Shown piece after piece: positions 23,115-35,409 of a stretch of 64,000 nt of DNA (position 1 is its first letter; each line of letters begins with the position of its first letter). Both the position numbers and the translations under genes were made by a program. The notes beneath the pieces are model-generated. The model saw only the letters and a list, made by a program, of their open reading frames with translations. It was not told the origin of the DNA and ran no database searches. This DNA is from Hypomyces perniciosus (taxonomy: Eukaryota; Ascomycota; Sordariomycetes; Hypocreales; Hypocreaceae): NCBI GenBank assembly GCA_008477525.1, contig SPDT01000004.1, positions 1,240,001 through 1,304,000 of the forward strand, given 5' to 3'.

Positions 23115-25573
23115 ATGGAATCCATATCGAGGATCTCGGGCCTTCTGGAGGCTGGTAAGAAACGGCCCAGGCACTCATGTTGCTTACCTGTTGGTTGCTT
23201 GAGCTGACGAGCTTCTGTCCTGTTCAGCGAGAGAGCTCACCCTCGATGCTGCCCAAGCTACGCGCAATGCACGCCCAAGCGCCAGGCTCCTGGACCGAAA
23301 CCAGATGCGCAAACTCCTGGATAGCCGCAATGAAAGAGAAGTCTTAGAGGGTCTGCGACGGGTCATCGGGGTTGGTTGTGCCTGTGTCCCCTGAACGCAT
23401 GTCGAGCTCTATTCGCTAATCGTGTCTTTCGCAGATGATGTACCGCAACCACAAGACACTGCCATTCTTCTCCTCTGTCGTCAAGAACGTGGCCTCGCCG
23501 AACCTTGAGATCAAGAAGCTTGTCTACATCTACCTCATTCACCATGCCGAACAGGAACCCGACCTCGCCCTCCTCTCCATCAACACCATCCAGAAGTCCC
23601 TCTCCGATACGAACCCGCAGGTGCGAGCGCTGGCCCTCAAGACCATGTCTGGCATACGAGTCCCAGTTATCAGCCAGATCGTCTCTTTGGCCATCAAGAA
23701 GGGCGTCGCAGATATGAGTCCTTTGGTTCGCAAGGCCGCCGCCCTAGCCATCCCGAAATGCTACCGGCTGGACCCAAGCCAATCCCCTCAGCTGATTGAA
23801 TATCTGGCAACGCTCCTGGGTGACAAGCAGTACTACGTTGCTGGTGCGGCAGTGTCCGCCTACATGGAGATCTGCCCCGAGAGGATAGATCTAATACACA
23901 AACATTACCGCGGCTTGATCAAGAAGATTGTCGATATGGATGAGTGGAGCCAGCTGTCTATGCTGAGACTAATGACCTACTATGCACGAAGATGCTTCCC
24001 CCGGCGAGCTCAAAGCACCGATATTCCCCGAACCCAGCCCCATGCACCAAGCAGTATCGACGACTTTTACGGGGAATCAACGGGAGTCAAGCAAAGTCAT
24101 ACGACATCATTAGACTCAGATTTGGCTCTGCTATTGAACGCCATCAAGCCTTTGCTACAAAGTCGGAATTCAGGAGTTGTCGTTGCGGTTACAAGATGCT
24201 ATGTCGATGTTGGAACCCCAGAATACGTCAAGCATGCCATAGGGCCACTGGTGGCGCTTATGCGGGGAGCTCAAGACATACAGCAAGTTGCGCTGTACAA
24301 CATCGTTTCTGTGTGTTTGATGCGCCCACTTGACTTTGTCAAATATGCGAGCCACTTCTTGGTCCGGGCGACTGATACTGCGCCTGTGTGGGAGCTGAAG
24401 CTTGAGGTCCTGGCCATCATCTTCCCTCACAGCCCCATTCATATCAAGAGTCTCATTCTAAAGGAACTAGAGCATTTCTCGCAAGGCTCCAATAAAGCAC
24501 TTGTCCGAGAAGCAGTACGGGCCATTGGGCGCTGCGCGCAATCCGATGCCACCACGGCCCCAAGATGCCTGAAACTGCTCTTGGGTCAAATCACCAGCTT
24601 GGACGGGACCTTGGCGGCAGAGTCTCTAACTGTCATTAGACATCTGATCCAGCAGGATGTGGAAGGACACGTGGGAACCGTGGTGCGATTGGCCAAGAAC
24701 CTTGACTCGGCAACAGATGCTCAGGCTAGGGCAACCATTATTTGGCTGGTTGGCGAGTTCTCAGGCCTAAATGGAGAAGACAACATTGCTCCAGACGTTC
24801 TGCGCATTCTCCTCAAGGACTTCGCGAGCGAATCTGAGGCAGCAAAGCGGCAAATCTTACTCCTTGCTGCTAAAGTCTATCTTCATCACATAAATCGGAA
24901 GAGCGAGGAAGAAAAAGACAGGACAGAAAGCGATGATCCTCCACATGAGGACGAGAAGCATCCCATAGAGCGACTCTGGGATTATGTCCTGCTTCTCGTC
25001 AGATACGATGCTTCGTATGACCTGCGAGATCGAGCACGGATGTACCGCGCCTTGCTTGCAGTGCCTCAACTAGCCACCTTGATGCTTCTTGCCCCGAAAC
25101 CGGCTCCTCAGGCCCCGAGTCCCTCGGAGTCGAGAAAGGGATTCTTGCTCGGCTCGTCAACATTAGTCTTGGCTGGAGGAGGTGGTGTCCACGGTCTGAG
25201 AGGATATGAAACTCTCCCCGACTGGGTTGAGCCAGGCAAGGAACCAGACCCTCGACTGCGCGAACCAGATCGAGATATCAATGCTTCTCGTTATGATACC
25301 AGTGAGAGAAGTGCCGTGACCGCCAGTGAGAGACTTGATGATGCTGCCCGAGCTGCGCCAATCAAGACTAATGGCCTTGGCGAAGGTGTTGGCACGAAGA
25401 CCCTGGATGACTGGCTAGCTGAAGAGGAGGGGGAGGAAAGCGAGGAAAGCGAAGAAGAGTCAGAAGAAGAGGAAACTGACGAGGATGAGGATGAAGATGA
25501 GGAAGAGGACGAGGAGGAAGAGGAAGAAGAGAGTGACGATGACGGTGGGACTGATAGATTGGTCAAGTCATGA
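23115..25573 (+). CDS. APL6: AP-3 adaptor complex beta subunit
   Basis: Large subunit of the AP-3 clathrin-type adaptor that sorts cargo from Golgi/endosomes to the vacuole. Exons 23115..23154, 23228..23370 and 23435..25573 (introns 73 and 64 nt) give 773 aa. The join between exons 2 and 3 yields LRRVIGMMYRNHKTLPFFSS, and the adaptin trunk continues as VKNVASPNLEIKKLVYIYLI, nearly invariant in fungal AP-3 beta. HEAT-like repeats fill residues ~60-570. The C-terminus (~690-765) is an almost uninterrupted Glu/Asp tract ending GGTDRLVKS, standing in for the acidic hinge of animal beta-3 subunits. The second intron has a weaker GTTGGT donor. Confidence 0.94.
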
Positions 25574-25853
25574 TCCCAATTAGACGACGATATGATACGA
25601 TAAGGCCTAACAGACCGTGTATACTGCCTTTCGATACTCTATACTAGAACTATTCCTGGTGATACCAGCACCAAGGGAATCAATAGCATTTCTTACTAAA
25701 AACGACTCCTGATATTGATATCTAATGAACCCCTTTCCCCAACGCCAATCTATAAAGCCAAGATGCAAGGACGTAATAAATAGCACCCATCCCCTCCCTC
25801 CTCTTAACCGTTCTTCTTCCCAATAAAGGAGAGCAGACAGATGAAGTCTCACT

Positions 25854-26675
25854 CTAAACCTTTGCCCCTTCGCTCGATGAGCCGGCTTCCTCCTTGCTCT
25901 CCTCATTCGCGTTATTGCCGGCGTTCTTCTTGCCCTGGCCGTTGCGCATCTGAGGGAAGAGAAGACCAGGGTGGTAGAAGGTGAGCAGGTATGTAGCCAC
26001 GAGCACCAGAGAACTGTCTAGGACGAGGAAGCTGGTCTGGTCTTGCATGATATGGTTGCCCCAGCCGCCAGCCATTTCAGCGATTCTGGTAAACAGGGTC
26101 AGAATAAGGTCCAGTAAACTTGCATGGGGATGTGTGAATAGATGCTTACCGGTAGATGCATCGGATCGAGATGGCAATAAACGCACCAGAGACAGCATAC
26201 CCGAAACGTCTGAACTTGGTGTCATTCCACAGCTTCAACGCCTCGGTGCCCTGGGCCTCCCTCGAGGACATGTACTTCCTGATCCTGACATAGTAGTCCA
26301 CGCTCAAGACGCCAAACACCAGCAACACCACGACCTGCAGCGCCACGCCGGCGATGATGGCGCGGTTACCGCCCTGCTGCAGCTGCGGGTTCGGGTTCGT
26401 GCGACCCGCTGCGGCGGCGATGCCTCCGCCGATGGCTTGCACGATGAGGCAGCTCAGGTCGGCGGGCAGGAAGATGACGGGGTACCACCTGGGAGGTATG
26501 CGTGAGACGGAGGGGTTGAGGGCGAGGGCGATGTGCTTGAGGGTGAGGTAGATGGAGATGCAGATGAAGGTTGGGGCGAGGATGATGCAGACGATTTGCA
26601 GCTGGAAGGCGTTTTGGTCCCAGGGGTTGTGGTTCATGAGGATGCGACCGATGTAGCCTACGCTTGACGTATCAG

Positions 26676-26710
<35 letters not shown>

Positions 26711-27020
26711 ATCTATAGACTTGCTCGTCTGTCTCGTGTTGTGTTGAGGACATGTAGATACGGGTTCTTGTAGGAAACATACCAGCTGTTTCGAGTATCA
26801 ACCCAATACAGAGACCAGCGCCATACGACCACGTTCTCTTCCACACAGCCAGGGAAATCGAGGCAATGGCGCAAATGCCAAAGGCTACGGTGAAGAAGAT
26901 GCCTGATCCGAGGTTCGGGTAGTAGCCCAGGACTGTGGCCTCGACGGGGCAGAAGGCCGTGACTTCTTTGCAGTCGAAGAAGTTCCTATGAGGAGGGGTG
27001 GTGGTGTTTGTGCCAGACAT
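25854..27020 (-). CDS. RTA1-like seven-TM lipid-translocating protein
   Basis: Multi-pass membrane protein of the fungal RTA1/RSB1 family, linked elsewhere to sphingoid-base export and azole/7-aminocholesterol resistance. Exons 27020..26783, 26657..26150 and 26085..25854 (introns 125 and 64 nt) give 325 aa. Family hallmarks: YYPNLGSGIFFTVAFGICA at the start, ETAGYIGRILMNHNPWDQ across the first join, CIILAPTFICISIYLTL, and FRRFGYAVSGAFIAISIRCI before the second join. Seven hydrophobic segments are visible, with a Glu/Ser/Gly-rich cytosolic tail. MSGTNTTT at 27020 was chosen as start; an upstream in-frame ATG nine codons earlier is possible. The first intron carries a TA/TG microsatellite, and a (TTG)n tract lies ~140 nt upstream in the likely leader. 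Confidence 0.9.
26680..26712. repeat. TA/TG dinucleotide microsatellite
   Basis: Runs of TA followed by about eleven TG units inside the first intron of the RTA1-like gene. Potential length polymorphism. Confidence 0.85.
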
Positions 27021-27159
27021 GGTGATTCTGGCTGGCTGCCGCCACAATGTCTCGGGGGAGTAAGATACTAGTTGACGGTTTCGTCTTTTCGATCTTCACG
27101 CTCGTATTTCGAGAGTTTTCGGTATCGCAACTCGCTCAGAACTATCCCAGTTCCACGAG

Positions 27160-27197
<38 letters not shown>

Positions 27198-28432
27198 AAT
27201 AATAACAGTGAGGAGAGAAAAGAGAGTACCAGGCGGATTGCGAAGGAATAGTAAACAGGACGAACGAATACTAAGTACTATTGCATATACGACGAGCAAG
27301 GGTAATCCAACGTCTCCAAAACCAGCAAAACAGAGTAAACCAAAACGGGGACAAAGTCCGGGACCCATTAAGTCCGCTTGGTTGAATTGTCAGCTCTCCG
27401 GCCTGAAACTATGTACATACGCGTATACTCGTAGTCTCCGTACTCGTAAGTGGACAACGGGATGTTCAGGATCCGTGTGGGTGGGTTCGTTGGTGGAGCT
27501 GCAAATCAGAAGTCATATTCAAAGCTTCCGTCATCATCAGCCTCACACAACCCTGCCTCTATTAACTAGACAGTATCGCCCACCTTTGGACAATCAGCCA
27601 TATGTCGTACTTCGTATGTGTGTTGGTCATATCGCGAGCCTCAACATCCTGTCTCGGTTAGCCTCTCATTTCATGGTAGTAGTACTTCGTAGTAACACAC
27701 TGTGTGAGTACTAATCAATCCTTCAGTGGAGAGACTAATTAATACGCGTATAAAGCAAAAGACGAAGGAAAACGCCACCAGACGGAGTAGTATGAGATAT
27801 TAATTCATAATGTCAATCCCGGCAAGATTATGAATCCACGGATCCGGAGTGTTGAGATCCTATCCCTATTGATCAGCTCTCCCGATCAATACGCGTATAG
27901 AGAGAAGGGAGAACAAAATAAGAATGGAGGGATGCCTCGCGTATGGCAGAACCCGGCCTTACCGAAAACTCGGCTTGACTCATATCGAACAGTTCGGGTC
28001 CGGCGTAATTCATTCATCCACTACTCTATGCGGACTTAGTATTGTTCCTGTCCGGCTCACAGCCTCCCTCACAGTGTGACGGACTTACAAGGGCCATGCA
28101 TCGAGGCTACGGAGCATCATGAAAACGGTTTAATACGATATGCTTAAAAGAAACTTCGTATTCTCGCCAAGATTATGGTTGTATGCTTAGTCATCTAATT
28201 AATAATAGTCCGTACACTATTTCTAGATCAACATATCAATCAGTCCACCAACGCCTAGCAGGGAGTCAACCCTATATTTATCAGACCCTCCGCATGCTTT
28301 ATCGGAAATGCCGTACTATGGGGGTCTCTCTTCGATATCAAGATTATTAGTTGGTTATAATCTATGCGTACTACTATCAGAGAGACAGGCCGGAAGCCTG
28401 CTTGACCTTATCACAGGACATCGCATCGCCCT
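27021..28432. other. Intergenic region upstream of RTA1-like gene
   Basis: It contains the (CAA)n tract, several TACTTCGTA/TACGAAGTA-like strings (about 27607, 27680) and the 3' flank of the HIBADH gene. Short open frames have no family features. Confidence 0.5.
27161..27203. repeat. (CAA)n/(TAA)n trinucleotide tract
   Basis: About twelve CAA units followed by TAA units. On the minus strand it reads (TTG)n in the probable 5' leader of the RTA1-like gene. Confidence 0.88.
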
Positions 28433-29714
28433 TCACTCCTCTTTGCCTCCCAAATAGCGATACACGACCGAAAAGTCTCGTCCTTCACAGTCCTCCCGCT
28501 TTGATGCTTGCTCATACACATCATATCCCGGCTTAGACATCGCCAATTGCGCTCCCGCCTCTTCAGCGGCCAGCATGGCCAACCGAAAGTCCTTCTTCAT
28601 AAGCGCAATGCCAAAGCCGCCCCGATAGTCACGGCTAGCCGGTGCGTTCTCAACAACGCCCTTTACGGGGTTGTTGACTTCGCTGGGCCAGCATTTGCCC
28701 GTGCTCACATTCAGCACATTAGCCAGCGTCTTTGGGTCCAGACCGCATCGGATTCCAAGATTCATAGCTTCGGCAGTGGCGATGTTGTTAAGCGCCAACA
28801 GATAGTTGTTGGCCAACTTCGCCGCCAGACCAGCGCCCTGGTCGCCGCAATGCAACACTTTACGGCCCATCAGCATCAGCGTGGGCTCGATCCGAGGAAC
28901 AATGCTCGACGCTGCGCCCAACATGAACGTCAGGGTGCCTGCTGTAGCGCCAACCACGCCGCCCGACATCGGCGCATCTACAAACGTGCCTTGTCCAGCA
29001 TCAGCAACGGACTTGGCCACCTGTCGCGACGTTGACGGGTCGATGGTGGAGCAATCGATGAAGACGCGATCCTTCTTGGGGAGCGAGTCGGTCAAGATGG
29101 ACTCGTAAACACCACGCACATGGTGTGGCTCGGGTAGGCAGGAGATGACAGTTTCCTATTACCAGCCATGTTAGCAACACAGCCGTAACCTGAGTGGCGC
29201 AAATGATAGGAGTGAAGTGTGTATGATGTTTCAGAGGATTAGCTATAGAAGGTAATAATCATAAAAGGGCCAGAAGCTGTCTAGACTTCCGGCCCCAACT
29301 TAGATCATAGATAGAACAATATTGTTCATCATGTACATCGAGGTGGGGATGAGTGGCTGATTATTGGGGCAATGGCTTACAGCATCCTTGGAGGCATCCA
29401 GCGCACTCGCAGCAAGCTCGACCGAAGCTCCCGATGATGTGGCTTTCATTTCCGTCTCGAGGCCTTTCATAGCCTCGGGATTGACGTCAAAGATGGACAC
29501 CTTGTCGGAGGGCTTCAGCTTCGACTGGACATTCTTGGCCATCTGGTATCCCTGTTCAACTTCTGTCAGCTCGTGTTCGGTTATGCATCAATGGAGTGGA
29601 AGACCCTACCATCTGGCCAAGACCAATGAAGGCATAGTTGTCGAGCCGCCTCGGCGTACTTGCAAACCCCCTCTTCTGCACCAAACTCCCCAGACGCGTA
29701 GCTACGACTCTCAT
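28433..29714 (-). CDS. 3-hydroxyisobutyrate dehydrogenase, mitochondrial
   Basis: NAD-dependent beta-hydroxyacid dehydrogenase of valine catabolism. Exons 29714..29610, 29551..29381 and 29155..28433 (introns 58 and 225 nt) give 332 aa. The N-terminus MRVVATRLGSLVQKRGFAST is a mitochondrial-type presequence. The Rossmann glycine motif is created by the first join (AFIGLGQM then GYQMAKN). The second join gives ETVISCLPEPHHV. The substrate-binding loop DAPMSGGVVGATAGTLTFML and the catalytic-Lys helix AGLAAKLANNYLLA follow. The C-terminal FSVVYRYLGGKEE is usual for the family. The 225-nt second intron is long for this genome. Confidence 0.93.
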
Positions 29715-30763
29715 GTTAGGCAATCGACAGCAGCAGGTACAGGTAGTGTGTGCCTCAGCTCTAGAAGCTCCATCATGCAAGAGGACGTCAGGGGAGGCGG
29801 GCAAAGAGGAGGGAAGAAGATAAAGACATGTCCATGTCCGACTTAGGACATGTGGGGGTGGAGTTCACCCCGGAAAGCCGTCCATTGCCGCTGCCAGCCT
29901 TTTCGTTGAGGAGAAAGCCTGCGGCTAGATCAAGTACGAGCGTTGAATGGCAGAGAGTGGAAGGGAAAGGTAAACCCGAGAGGTGGCTGAAGCGGCGCAT
30001 TTAGTGGCGGCTCTGTAGGTGGTGTGAGCGTTGTACTGGTCGATGACAGCGTATTCTGCCGCAGAATTTTGCACCAGAGTGCACGTTTCTGCAGAGATGG
30101 CCATTGAAGATATCCACAAGATGGATACTATTAGTCCTCTATTGCTGTTCATGAGACAACCAAGTCCAGGTAGACCATATATATATCACACCATGAATCC
30201 AATGCTGCATTACATTTGTGATTTTTTGAATTTATTTGTTTTATGGGTATTACACTACTTCGTACTACGGAGCATTTCCTCCCTCCCTCCTCCTTCATCC
30301 AATACTCCTAACGCACCGGGATATTCCATTCAGAAACCAGTAGCCTTAAAACGCTTCACGAACGACCGGCAGACCAAGACATTCAGTCATCCTCCCTGTC
30401 GTAACTCGCAACTAGGCGGCTAGCACAACAAACCCTCAATCTCTCCTCTTTTTACCAAAGCGTAATCCGCCGCCACCAAATAAGCCAGTATACGGTATGG
30501 CATCTAATAAAGAAAGGACGTAGTATAGGGAAAGTCGGAAGTGGAAAGAAAAACGGGGTATGTCCAGGGAAAACAAAGGAGAATAAAAGCTTGAGATGGA
30601 GGTATTCATCTTGTCAGGGTAGAATTATGCGAGGGTAAAAAAACGACACACTGAGAAAAAATAAAACATGAAAAAAAACGATAGCTGCGCCGTCCCAATC
30701 CTCTCATCAGCCTCCATAACTACCAAGACCGTCATCTTCCGCGCCAGATTTCATGTTCCTTCG
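29715..30763. other. Intergenic region
   Basis: Promoter of the HIBADH gene and 3' flank of the Bqt4-like gene. It has a short TA run near 30180 and A-rich tracts near 30640-30680. No gene is supported. Confidence 0.5.
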
Positions 30764-32165
30764 CTACAGGAAGTTTGCAAGCCATGGAACAAGCGCTCTG
30801 AAAAAAAACTGTTAGCTTCTCGACAACTTCTCGGATCTCTGTGAAATGTGGTCAACTTACCCAACTGCAACTGTAGCGCCAATTCCGAATAAAGCCCTCT
30901 TTTGTATCCTGTCTTTCCGTACCTCGACTTCTGTCTTTACCTTCTTTACCCGTGGCTCTTCCTCTTCTTCTTCTTGTTCATCACCTTCTTCCTGAACTTC
31001 GCCTTCCTTTTTAACTTGTGTTTTCTTCTCATCATCCTCTACCGTGATATCGGCGGCCTTGCGCTTACTCTTCTTCGAAGATGATTCAGCTTCCTCAACT
31101 GTCTCTTGCTCCTCGAATTTGCCCTCTGCTTCTTTCTGCTTTTGCACCATGGCTTTGGCAGTCGCCATCATCTGGGCAATCTCGTCCGCGCTAGGCGGCT
31201 GGCCAGCAGCGAACAACGGCTCGTCTTCGGTAACGGTTTGCTTCGTCTCCACGTCATCGGGGTGGTTGAAAACCTCCTCATCAACGTGAACATTGGCCTT
31301 GGATTCCTCCTTGGACTCAAAAATAACAGCGGGGTCAAATTCGGTCGACTTCAAAACGATCTCTTCGTGTGTCTCCTCCTTAATATCGCCGTTTACCGCC
31401 TCAGTCTTCACCGTAGTCGCCTCAACAGCTTCTGCTCTGGCTCTGGTAGTGCGCTTTCGAGGCGACGCGGGTGCACGCCTGGATTTAGTTGGGCTAGCTG
31501 ATCGGCGACTGCGAGTGCTGCGGCCTGAAGGTGTGGCAGGAACAAGCAGGGCAGGTGCCTTGAGTCGATCGAATTTGGGTGGTGCAGTAATATTCTTGTG
31601 CGAGGAATCAGGCGGTTGCGTGGTAGAAATCTTTGCTGGGTCGAGAAGAGCCTGGATCCAAGTGCCGATGTTGTACTCCTCTGCCAAAGCGATCGCCGCC
31701 TCCGGGGGAATCCAGATGTTTCCGGCGGTCTCTTCGGGGCTCGTAGTCGGCATTGCTTTGATGAACTTGCGCTCAGTCTCCTCCTCTGATGCCTCAGCGT
31801 AAGGGAACGTAGCCTTGAACATGCCAGTTGCTGAAATGTATCCGTCGAAGCTTCGGCGCATCAGGAAGTAGCTATTCGGGCTCGATTTGAAAATTCCAGA
31901 GACGATGCCCTTTGGCAGTGGCGCGCGAAGATGCGCGTAATCGAAGAAGCCCAAGGCTCCGACTTCAACCTCCTCGCTGCCAACCATCTTGGGTGTGAGC
32001 TTCGTCTGGCCGAGACGCCGGCGCGCGACAAGTTCCGAATCTGCAACAGACGTTAGCTCGGCGCATTGATTAACTAGATACATGGCTTCATATACATGGA
32101 GGGACGTCCTCGATGAGGAGCGGATTGTGCTTGGAGGGCAACGATCTTCCTGCGGCGGGAGCCAT
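30764..32165 (-). CDS. Bqt4-like APSES-domain inner nuclear membrane protein
   Basis: Related to fission-yeast Bqt4, an inner-nuclear-membrane protein that tethers telomeres to the envelope. Exons 32165..32096, 32040..30861 and 30797..30764 (introns 55 and 63 nt) give 427 aa. The N-terminal join gives [19 protein letters not shown], leading into an APSES/KilA-N-type fold (about residues 40-150: [40 protein letters not shown]). Then comes a basic SPTKSRR/SPRKR segment and a long acidic region. The 34-nt last exon completes a C-terminal hydrophobic anchor ([12 protein letters not shown] continuing [10 protein letters not shown], then stop), as expected for a tail-anchored Bqt4. Without that exon the anchor would be cut in half. 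Confidence 0.88.
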
Positions 32166-33934
32166 TGTGATGTTGGTTAGGACAAAGAAAAGTGATGGGT
32201 GTTGCGGCGCAAAGCGTGTCGGTTGGGACTCCCGAATGAAGAGTGGCCCGCTGCAGAAGAGCGAGGGCAGTGAGAGATACGAAGCGCGCAACGGTTATCA
32301 GTCGATGCCTGCAGAAGGGAGTTTTTTGTCAGTCTGGCTCTGACTCTGGGTAGTTGTGCGGGAGGAGGTCGCATACGGGTGCAAGGGTCGGGATAAGATG
32401 GCGAAGGCGCGCGTCAAAGTCGAGCAAGCCACCAATGCATCCAATAGAAAAAAAGGATGATAGGCGCGATCTCAACCAAGAGTACCAAGGATGCGTCGCA
32501 GCATCGGCCGTATGAAAAAAAAAAATAGGCGAAAGAATGCCTGCGAGATCCGTCACCCCAGGAGAGCCGGCAAATGAGAAAAAAGGGTGAGATGGAAGAA
32601 GATTCGCTCGCGATTCAGCGGGTGTGAGAGGGAAGGCCAGAGTCGCGCGCAAATTGCACCTCTAGCTGGGGGACCAGCGGCACCTCCGTAATCCGCCCGT
32701 TCTTGGGAACAGCCGTAATGCAGAGAAATGTTAGACACGCTCAGACACTGGAAGTGGATGGCGGCTACCGCGGCGCGATAATCAGGTACACTATTCTCAG
32801 GCGTAGGAGAGGCATATTCAATGTAGCATGCTAGCGCGGGGGAATACTGCCTCGTCCCGGCAAAATGTTGGGGATGTCCAGGGTGGTCCCTCCTCTAGCT
32901 CCAGCCTAATGAACACAGAACTCGTCTCACAAGACCCAGTCCACCTAGAATGGCAGAACGTATCCAAAACAACCCTGGAGATGGCCTGTACCGTGCCTAC
33001 GAGTACATACCACTTGCATATGGAGTGCATACAGCGAGTAAAACCGCCAAGTCCCCATCTGGATCCTGCAGTCATCGGGTGCCAGGAGCCGGTTTTCATA
33101 CACCCAAATGGATATGCTTCATGGACCTGAAGCACTCAATACCATCGGCTATCTCCACTCAGCCAAGGCCCACATGAACAAATCAAAGAGCTCCAAGTCA
33201 GCAAATAAAAATAGTAGTGCTGGTTTAACTCGTCCATACGAAGTAGTAGTACAATGGAGCCCGCCCGACCCACGATCTCCCTCACCATGGAGATTCCCAC
33301 GAGGTTCCGTCCCGAACATTTAGACGTCCGACTTGTATAGGGTAAGGCATCAACCCAAGCTCAGATCATTAATGGGCATCCATTCTCGGTCATTAGTTAA
33401 CATTGGACCGTGAAAGAGGAGGTAACGCGTCCTAGACTGCTCTCCTGTCCCCTAAAATGATAGCTATGGCCTCACTGCAAGCTTACCTCCCACAGGCCTT
33501 TAGTGCAGGAGTCACTGCTTTCTATTCCATAGAATTCTAACCTAAGCTCAAGATCAGCAACAGACATGTCATATCTTCTACACGAAAAAAAACAAAAAAA
33601 AACAAAAAAAAACAATTCTGTTAATAATACATAAATTCATGCCGTTTCCAGGACTCATATTTGTCTTCATCCCGAAACTCCTGCAAAGCCCCTGATGCTA
33701 AAGCCCCCCAATCCAGCAACTATGCCTCCGCGTCCAATCACGGCAATGCATCAAGCATGACCCCACTAGAACCAGGCGGTGCCCCTCCATCCATCATCGA
33801 CTTATCCGCCTTTCACCACGCTTGACCGACTTCAACGTGCTCTCTCTCTCTCCTTTTGATTCTCCAAAGATCCGAGAATTGTCTTGATTTTCATCGAACT
33901 CTCCCCAGAACCAGCAAAACGACCCGCAAACAAG
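32166..33934. other. Divergent intergenic region (Bqt4-like / RDI1)
   Basis: Promoters of two divergent genes. It includes an A-rich tract of three A8-9C units at about 33582-33612. Short frames lack domain features. Confidence 0.5.
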
Positions 33935-34958
33935 ATGGCTTCCCACGATGATGATACCATGCCCGAGGAGACTCAGGGCTACAAGCTCTCTCAGCCCAAG
34001 CAGAGCATGGCGGAGTACCACCAGATGGGTACGTGATATTTGCTTCGAAGCCGCCCCAACCAAGATGAAGCTGCGGGGGAGATACAATGGCTCTTCTGGC
34101 GATCTTTGCAAGCTTGTCAAACTCGATGACCAGATTTATCTGTTGTCAAACGTTACGAGCTTCATAAGCGGGGGCTCCTTGCTTGCAAGTGCCAAGATCG
34201 AACTCTACCCCTGAGGCGGCGGTCTCTACAGCTCAACTACACAACCCATACCCATCGATTGCCCTCGAACTTGATGTTTTGAGTTCCCCATCTTTAACCA
34301 ACCAACTAACTAAATTGTGTTAAGATGCTGGAGACGAGTCCCTCCAACGATACAAGCAGTCCCTCGGTCTTGGCGGCGGCAAGGACCTTTCTGACCCTAA
34401 CGACCCCCGAGTCTGCATCATTCTCGCCCTGACCATGGACTCCCCCGGCCGTGCTCCCGTCACTATCGACCTTTCCGCCGCCGGCAGCGAGAAGACCCTC
34501 AAGGACAAGCCCTTCAAGATTAAGGAGGGTGCCAAGTTCACCATGAGCGCGCAGTTCAAGGTCCAGCATGAAATCCTGAGCGGTCTGCACTACGTCCAGG
34601 CTGTCAAGCGCAAGGGAATCCGAGTCTCCAAGGACTCTGAGATGATTGTTCGTGGAACCTGAAGGTGTTGGTTTAATCTAGGTTATTGGTACTGACACTA
34701 TCTAACAGGGAAGCTACGCGCCAAATACCGAGAACCAGCCCACCCACGTCAAGAAGTGTAAGCATTCAATATTACCTTGTTAACAAAAAAAGGAAAATTA
34801 CTGACACTTGCTCCCCTCCTCTCTTAGTTCTTGAGGAAGAGGCTCCCTCCGGACTGCTTGCCCGAGGCACATACAGTGCTGTCTCCAGCTTTGTCGACGA
34901 TGATAAGAAGAAGCACCTCGAGTTTGAGTGGAGCTTCGAGATTAGCAAGGACTGGTAG
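33935..34958 (+). CDS. RDI1: Rho GDP-dissociation inhibitor
   Basis: Cytosolic chaperone that extracts prenylated Rho/Cdc42 GTPases from membranes. Four exons (33935..34028, 34325..34647, 34709..34757, 34828..34958) give 198 aa. The N-terminal regulatory arm is [20 protein letters not shown], with [17 protein letters not shown] across the first join. The immunoglobulin-like beta-sandwich includes [20 protein letters not shown] and [20 protein letters not shown], then [19 protein letters not shown], and ends [14 protein letters not shown], the expected C-terminus. The first intron is 296 nt, the longest in the window; the second has a weaker GTTCGT donor. A perfect 54-bp tandem duplication lies just after the stop, in the likely 3' UTR. 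Confidence 0.94.
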
Positions 34959-35409
34959 TTAGTTTGCATGCAACGAGTTGCGCGGGTGTCCGAGAAAAGA
35001 TTTCCCATTCGTCTTTCTTTTTAGCTGTTTGTTGTGCCATGAGATACGAAAAGATTTCCCATTCGTCTTTCTTTTTAGCTGTTTGTTGTGCCATGAGATA
35101 CGAGGATACCTGATCTATACAACTCGGAGACCAAAAAAAAACCACAGGAAACCAGGATTGCGATTCCTGATGCAGAAAACATAGCAAAAATCTTGAACAA
35201 TACATAACTCATTTGATCTTGGGCGAAATGAAGAGGCCGAATGCCGTGCAACGATGCTCAACGTACAATGCACACCGTACGGAGTACTCTGTACCTCATA
35301 CGGAGTACTGGTATGCAATTTTATCATGTCCCCCCGCATATCCGTTTGGTTATAATACACATACGAGTAAAATATGGCATCCACCAACCTCGACATAAAT
35401 CTCGTTATG
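34959..35409. other. Convergent intergenic region RDI1 / PPG1
   Basis: Shared 3' flank of two convergent genes. It holds the 54-bp tandem duplication and two closely spaced TACGGAGTA copies (about 35278 and 35298). Confidence 0.6.
34994..35101. repeat. Perfect 54-bp tandem duplication
   Basis: Bases 34994-35047 and 35048-35101 are identical by eye (each starts GAAAAGATTTCCC and ends CATGAGATAC). It lies 36 nt after the RDI1 stop codon. Confidence 0.93.

Noticed and set aside
25291..25566. Ser-rich minus-strand ORF (poly-Ser)
   Set aside because: Antisense reading of the Glu/Asp-rich tail of AP-3 beta.
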